NCBI GenBank assembly: GCA_947303755.1
Contig: CAMYZF010000004.1
Location: 1 to 33,250, forward strand
DNA: 33,250 nt
Direction of reading: 5' to 3'
DNA from: an uncultured Erysipelotrichaceae bacterium
Lineage (GTDB): Bacteria; Bacillota_I; Bacilli_A; RFN20; CAG-826
This document shows positions 31,408 to 33,250 of the stretch, one piece after another. The translations under genes and the position numbers were made by a program. The notes beneath the pieces are model-generated. The model saw nothing but the letters and a program-made list of their open reading frames with translations. It had not been told where the DNA came from and did no database searches. Within the stretch, counting starts at the first letter, position 1; each line of letters begins with the position of its first letter.

Positions 31408-33250
31408 TTATTGTTCTTTCCTTTTTCTAAGGAAGAAATATCCTCCAATAGCAGTAACTGAAATCATTGAAATGATGACAATAATTGCTACTGTATTACC
31501 ATTGCCACTAACAAATGATAATGGGGTAATTCTTGCAGCTGCAGCAAAAGTTCTAACATCTGACATAAATGCTTCTTGGCCATGAACGGTTACACACTTT
31601 TCGTATGTTGCCAAACATCTCTCTAAGCAATATGAGAAGTCTTCATCAGTATCATCTGTCCACTGTACAGTTGCGTACTTGATTAAGTTCTTTGCATATG
31701 TTTGTTCAGCTGCAGAAAGTCCACTAATATCGCTTTCAAATGTTGTCCAAGCAGCTTTTGCTGTTGTCCAAGCAGATGACATATTAGTTGTACATCCAGA
31801 CGTTGTGTCCATAGCAGCATTAAATGCTTTTGCAAATGCAACAACTGCTTTTTGTGCAGCTTCGTGGCCTGCAACGTTAGCGATGTTATGTGAACCAGAA
31901 ACAGTGTTTACAACAATCTCTTTGATATAAATTGCTTTAGAGGAACTATTGACATAGTCAATTGAAATAGTTCCGGATTTACCACCTAAATCGAATGTGT
32001 AATCAGTGTTTGTTGCTGTAATTGTTTGAGCATCGCCATAGGCTGTACCACCGACGCTTACCTGAACTGTTGCATTAATGTCTTTTGCACCTGATGTATA
32101 AACAGTAACAGAAGCGATTGTTCCGCTAAACGCAGATGATGATAGGGTTAAAGCGCTATATGGGTTTGATCCAGAACCAAATTGTTGACCTTTTGTGGCA
32201 TCATAACCCCAGTATCCATTTCCTGTACCGGACATTGTCCATGCCTTATCATCGAGAGTTTCACTACCTGCAGCAGACCAAACTTTTGCAGTGAATGTAT
32301 AATCCCATGCACTTGTATCGCTTGCATTAACAGCTTGTAATGTTTGGGTGACATTAACAGTTGAAGTTGTTGGTGAAGCAAATCCACCATATTCAATACT
32401 GAGAACTTTACCGTCTTCAGAGGCATCCCATGTATGTGGAAGAGTAATTGAACTTCCACCTAATTTAAGTGTGTATTCTCCATAGGAGAGATCACCTTCA
32501 TCTCCGCTAGCCATAGTGTAATGTACATTCCATGAACTTGCATCAGATGCGGTTGTGGTTGCACCACTATAAACTTTAATAGTTGGAGCAGACCAAGTTA
32601 AAGCAGTAACCGAATCAGCAGAAATTGTAACCGTAATTGAATCTAAAGTAGATCCTCCATCATAGGAGATAGATAATGTTGCACTACCAGCTGCGACAAA
32701 GTTAACTGTAACTAAGCCTTCACCTGCATCAGCAACAAATTCATCAACTTCAGCAATAGATGAGTTGCTTGATGTAATAGAAATTAATGATGTATCACTC
32801 ATGTTACCATAGGTAAATGCGATATCATCGCTTTTACCAACATAACCTGATACAGATGCTGGAGTAAATTCAGCAGTTGGATCGCCAGTAACTGTAACAA
32901 CTAATTCATCATATTTACTGTTATCGGCAGTTGAACGACATCTTAAGGTAACTGTACCTTCAGTATTACCAGAAGTTAGCTTTGTTCCAGTCCAAGTATA
33001 GTCATTATTGACTGTATTAGCAGAAACTACCCACTCAGTTGTTTTAACAGCGTCAGCAGGTAAAACCGTTGGTGTGATTCCTGAAATAGAATAATCTTCT
33101 TCAAAACCAATTTCTGCAGCATGTGTTGTAATAGTAACACTGGAAACAGGAGCATTAGCAACACTAATTTCATAGGTTGCGGTTTTTGTAATACTACCTT
33201 CAGTGTATTTGGCATAAATAGTATGACCATCATGGGCGGCATGTGTCATG
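31408..33250 (-). CDS. C-terminal part of a large Ig-domain surface protein (5' end outside window)
   Basis: At least 613 residues; the reading frame is open to the right edge, so the true start is outside. It contains bacterial Ig-like (Big_2/Big_4 style) domains, for example YAKYTEGSITKTATYEISV and then VSSVTITTHAAEIGFEEDYS..., followed by a carbohydrate-binding-like beta region rich in Ser/Thr, and a helical Ala-rich domain of about 120 residues with four cysteines. The C-terminus is a transmembrane helix (AIIVIISMISVTAIGGYFFL) followed by RKRKEQ. This resembles a sortase-style tail but has no LPXTG, so it is anchored by the helix alone. Host or matrix adhesion is inferred from domain style. 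Confidence 0.85.
   Translation of the reverse strand, partial: MTHAAHDGHTIYAKYTEGSITKTATYEISVANAPVSSVTITTHAAEIGFEEDYSISGITPTVLPADAVKTTEWVVSANTVNNDYTWTGTKLTSGNTEGTVTLRCRSTADNSKYDELVVTVTGDPTAEFTPASVSGYVGKSDDIAFTYGNMSDTSLISITSSNSSIAEVDEFVADAGEGLVTVNFVAAGSATLSISYDGGSTLDSITVTISADSVTALTWSAPTIKVYSGATTTASDASSWNVHYTMASGDEGDLSYGEYTLKLGGSSITLPHTWDASEDGKVLSIEYGGFASPTTSTVNVTQTLQAVNASDTSAWDYTFTAKVWSAAGSETLDDKAWTMSGTGNGYWGYDATKGQQFGSGSNPYSALTLSSSAFSGTIASVTVYTSGAKDINATVQVSVGGTAYGDAQTITATNTDYTFDLGGKSGTISIDYVNSSSKAIYIKEIVVNTVSGSHNIANVAGHEAAQKAVVAFAKAFNAAMDTTSGCTTNMSSAWTTAKAAWTTFESDISGLSAAEQTYAKNLIKYATVQWTDDTDEDFSYCLERCLATYEKCVTVHGQEAFMSDVRTFAAAARITPLSFVSGNGNTVAIIVIISMISVTAIGGYFFLRKRKEQ

Noticed and set aside
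24500..33250. LPXTG sortase signals in the surface proteins
   Set aside because: Each C-terminus was checked; no LPXTG or close variant precedes the hydrophobic segment.

Overview
The window is AT-rich and densely packed, mostly transcribed from the minus strand, and reads as a Bacilli-related or Mollicutes-like bacterium, probably an uncultured gut lineage. This assignment rests on strong AGGAGG ribosome sites, T-run intrinsic terminators, a LytS-like kinase, PAQR and MscS proteins, InlB B-repeats and transmembrane-anchored surface proteins. TGA is a stop (repeated ATGA start/stop overlaps) and TGG encodes Trp, so the code is standard and this is not a Mycoplasma. The lineage is inference.

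Layout. 1-1041: a CDS edge, tRNA-Phe, tRNA-Asp and rubrerythrin. 1247-5498: a lipid operon of acyl-ACP thioesterase, EamA transporter, membrane protein and a glycosyltransferase-PlsC fusion. 5568-5645: initiator tRNA. 5736-7931: a hypothetical protein with a possible nuclease motif, a PAQR protein and a membrane-tethered XRE regulator. 7975-11118: membrane protein, GT4 glycosyltransferase and DUF2804 protein in overlapping frames. 11291-21837: two paralogous cassettes, each a large membrane-anchored surface protein followed by an MscS channel, flanking a divergent PlsC/GT4 pair that is the split counterpart of the fusion. 21959-23967: a LytS-type kinase and its regulator. 24268-33250: an accessory region with two surface proteins, an XRE regulator, a DUF3800 protein, a hypothetical protein, a gene remnant and several non-coding elements.

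The most unusual signals are in the accessory region. Three 3' flanks (a gene remnant, the DUF3800 gene and a hypothetical gene) each carry two copies of a motif of form CATTNNNSGYGT. The copies start exactly 32 bp apart, and an intrinsic terminator stem follows the second copy after 23-26 nt. The variable core is identical within a pair but differs between loci. An apparent promoter, structured RNA and terminator lie directly in front of the DUF3800 gene. The 1344-residue surface protein has a (CT)8 tract inside the spacer of its predicted promoter, preceded by a palindrome, which is the layout of a phase-variable promoter.

Other themes are six genes whose consensus TATAAT box sits only 7-11 nt before the ATG with no usual ribosome site (leaderless or near-leaderless mRNA), and two of three tRNAs with abnormal T-arms. 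Together the genes point to a cell that invests in glycolipids, membrane-tension channels and switchable surface proteins.
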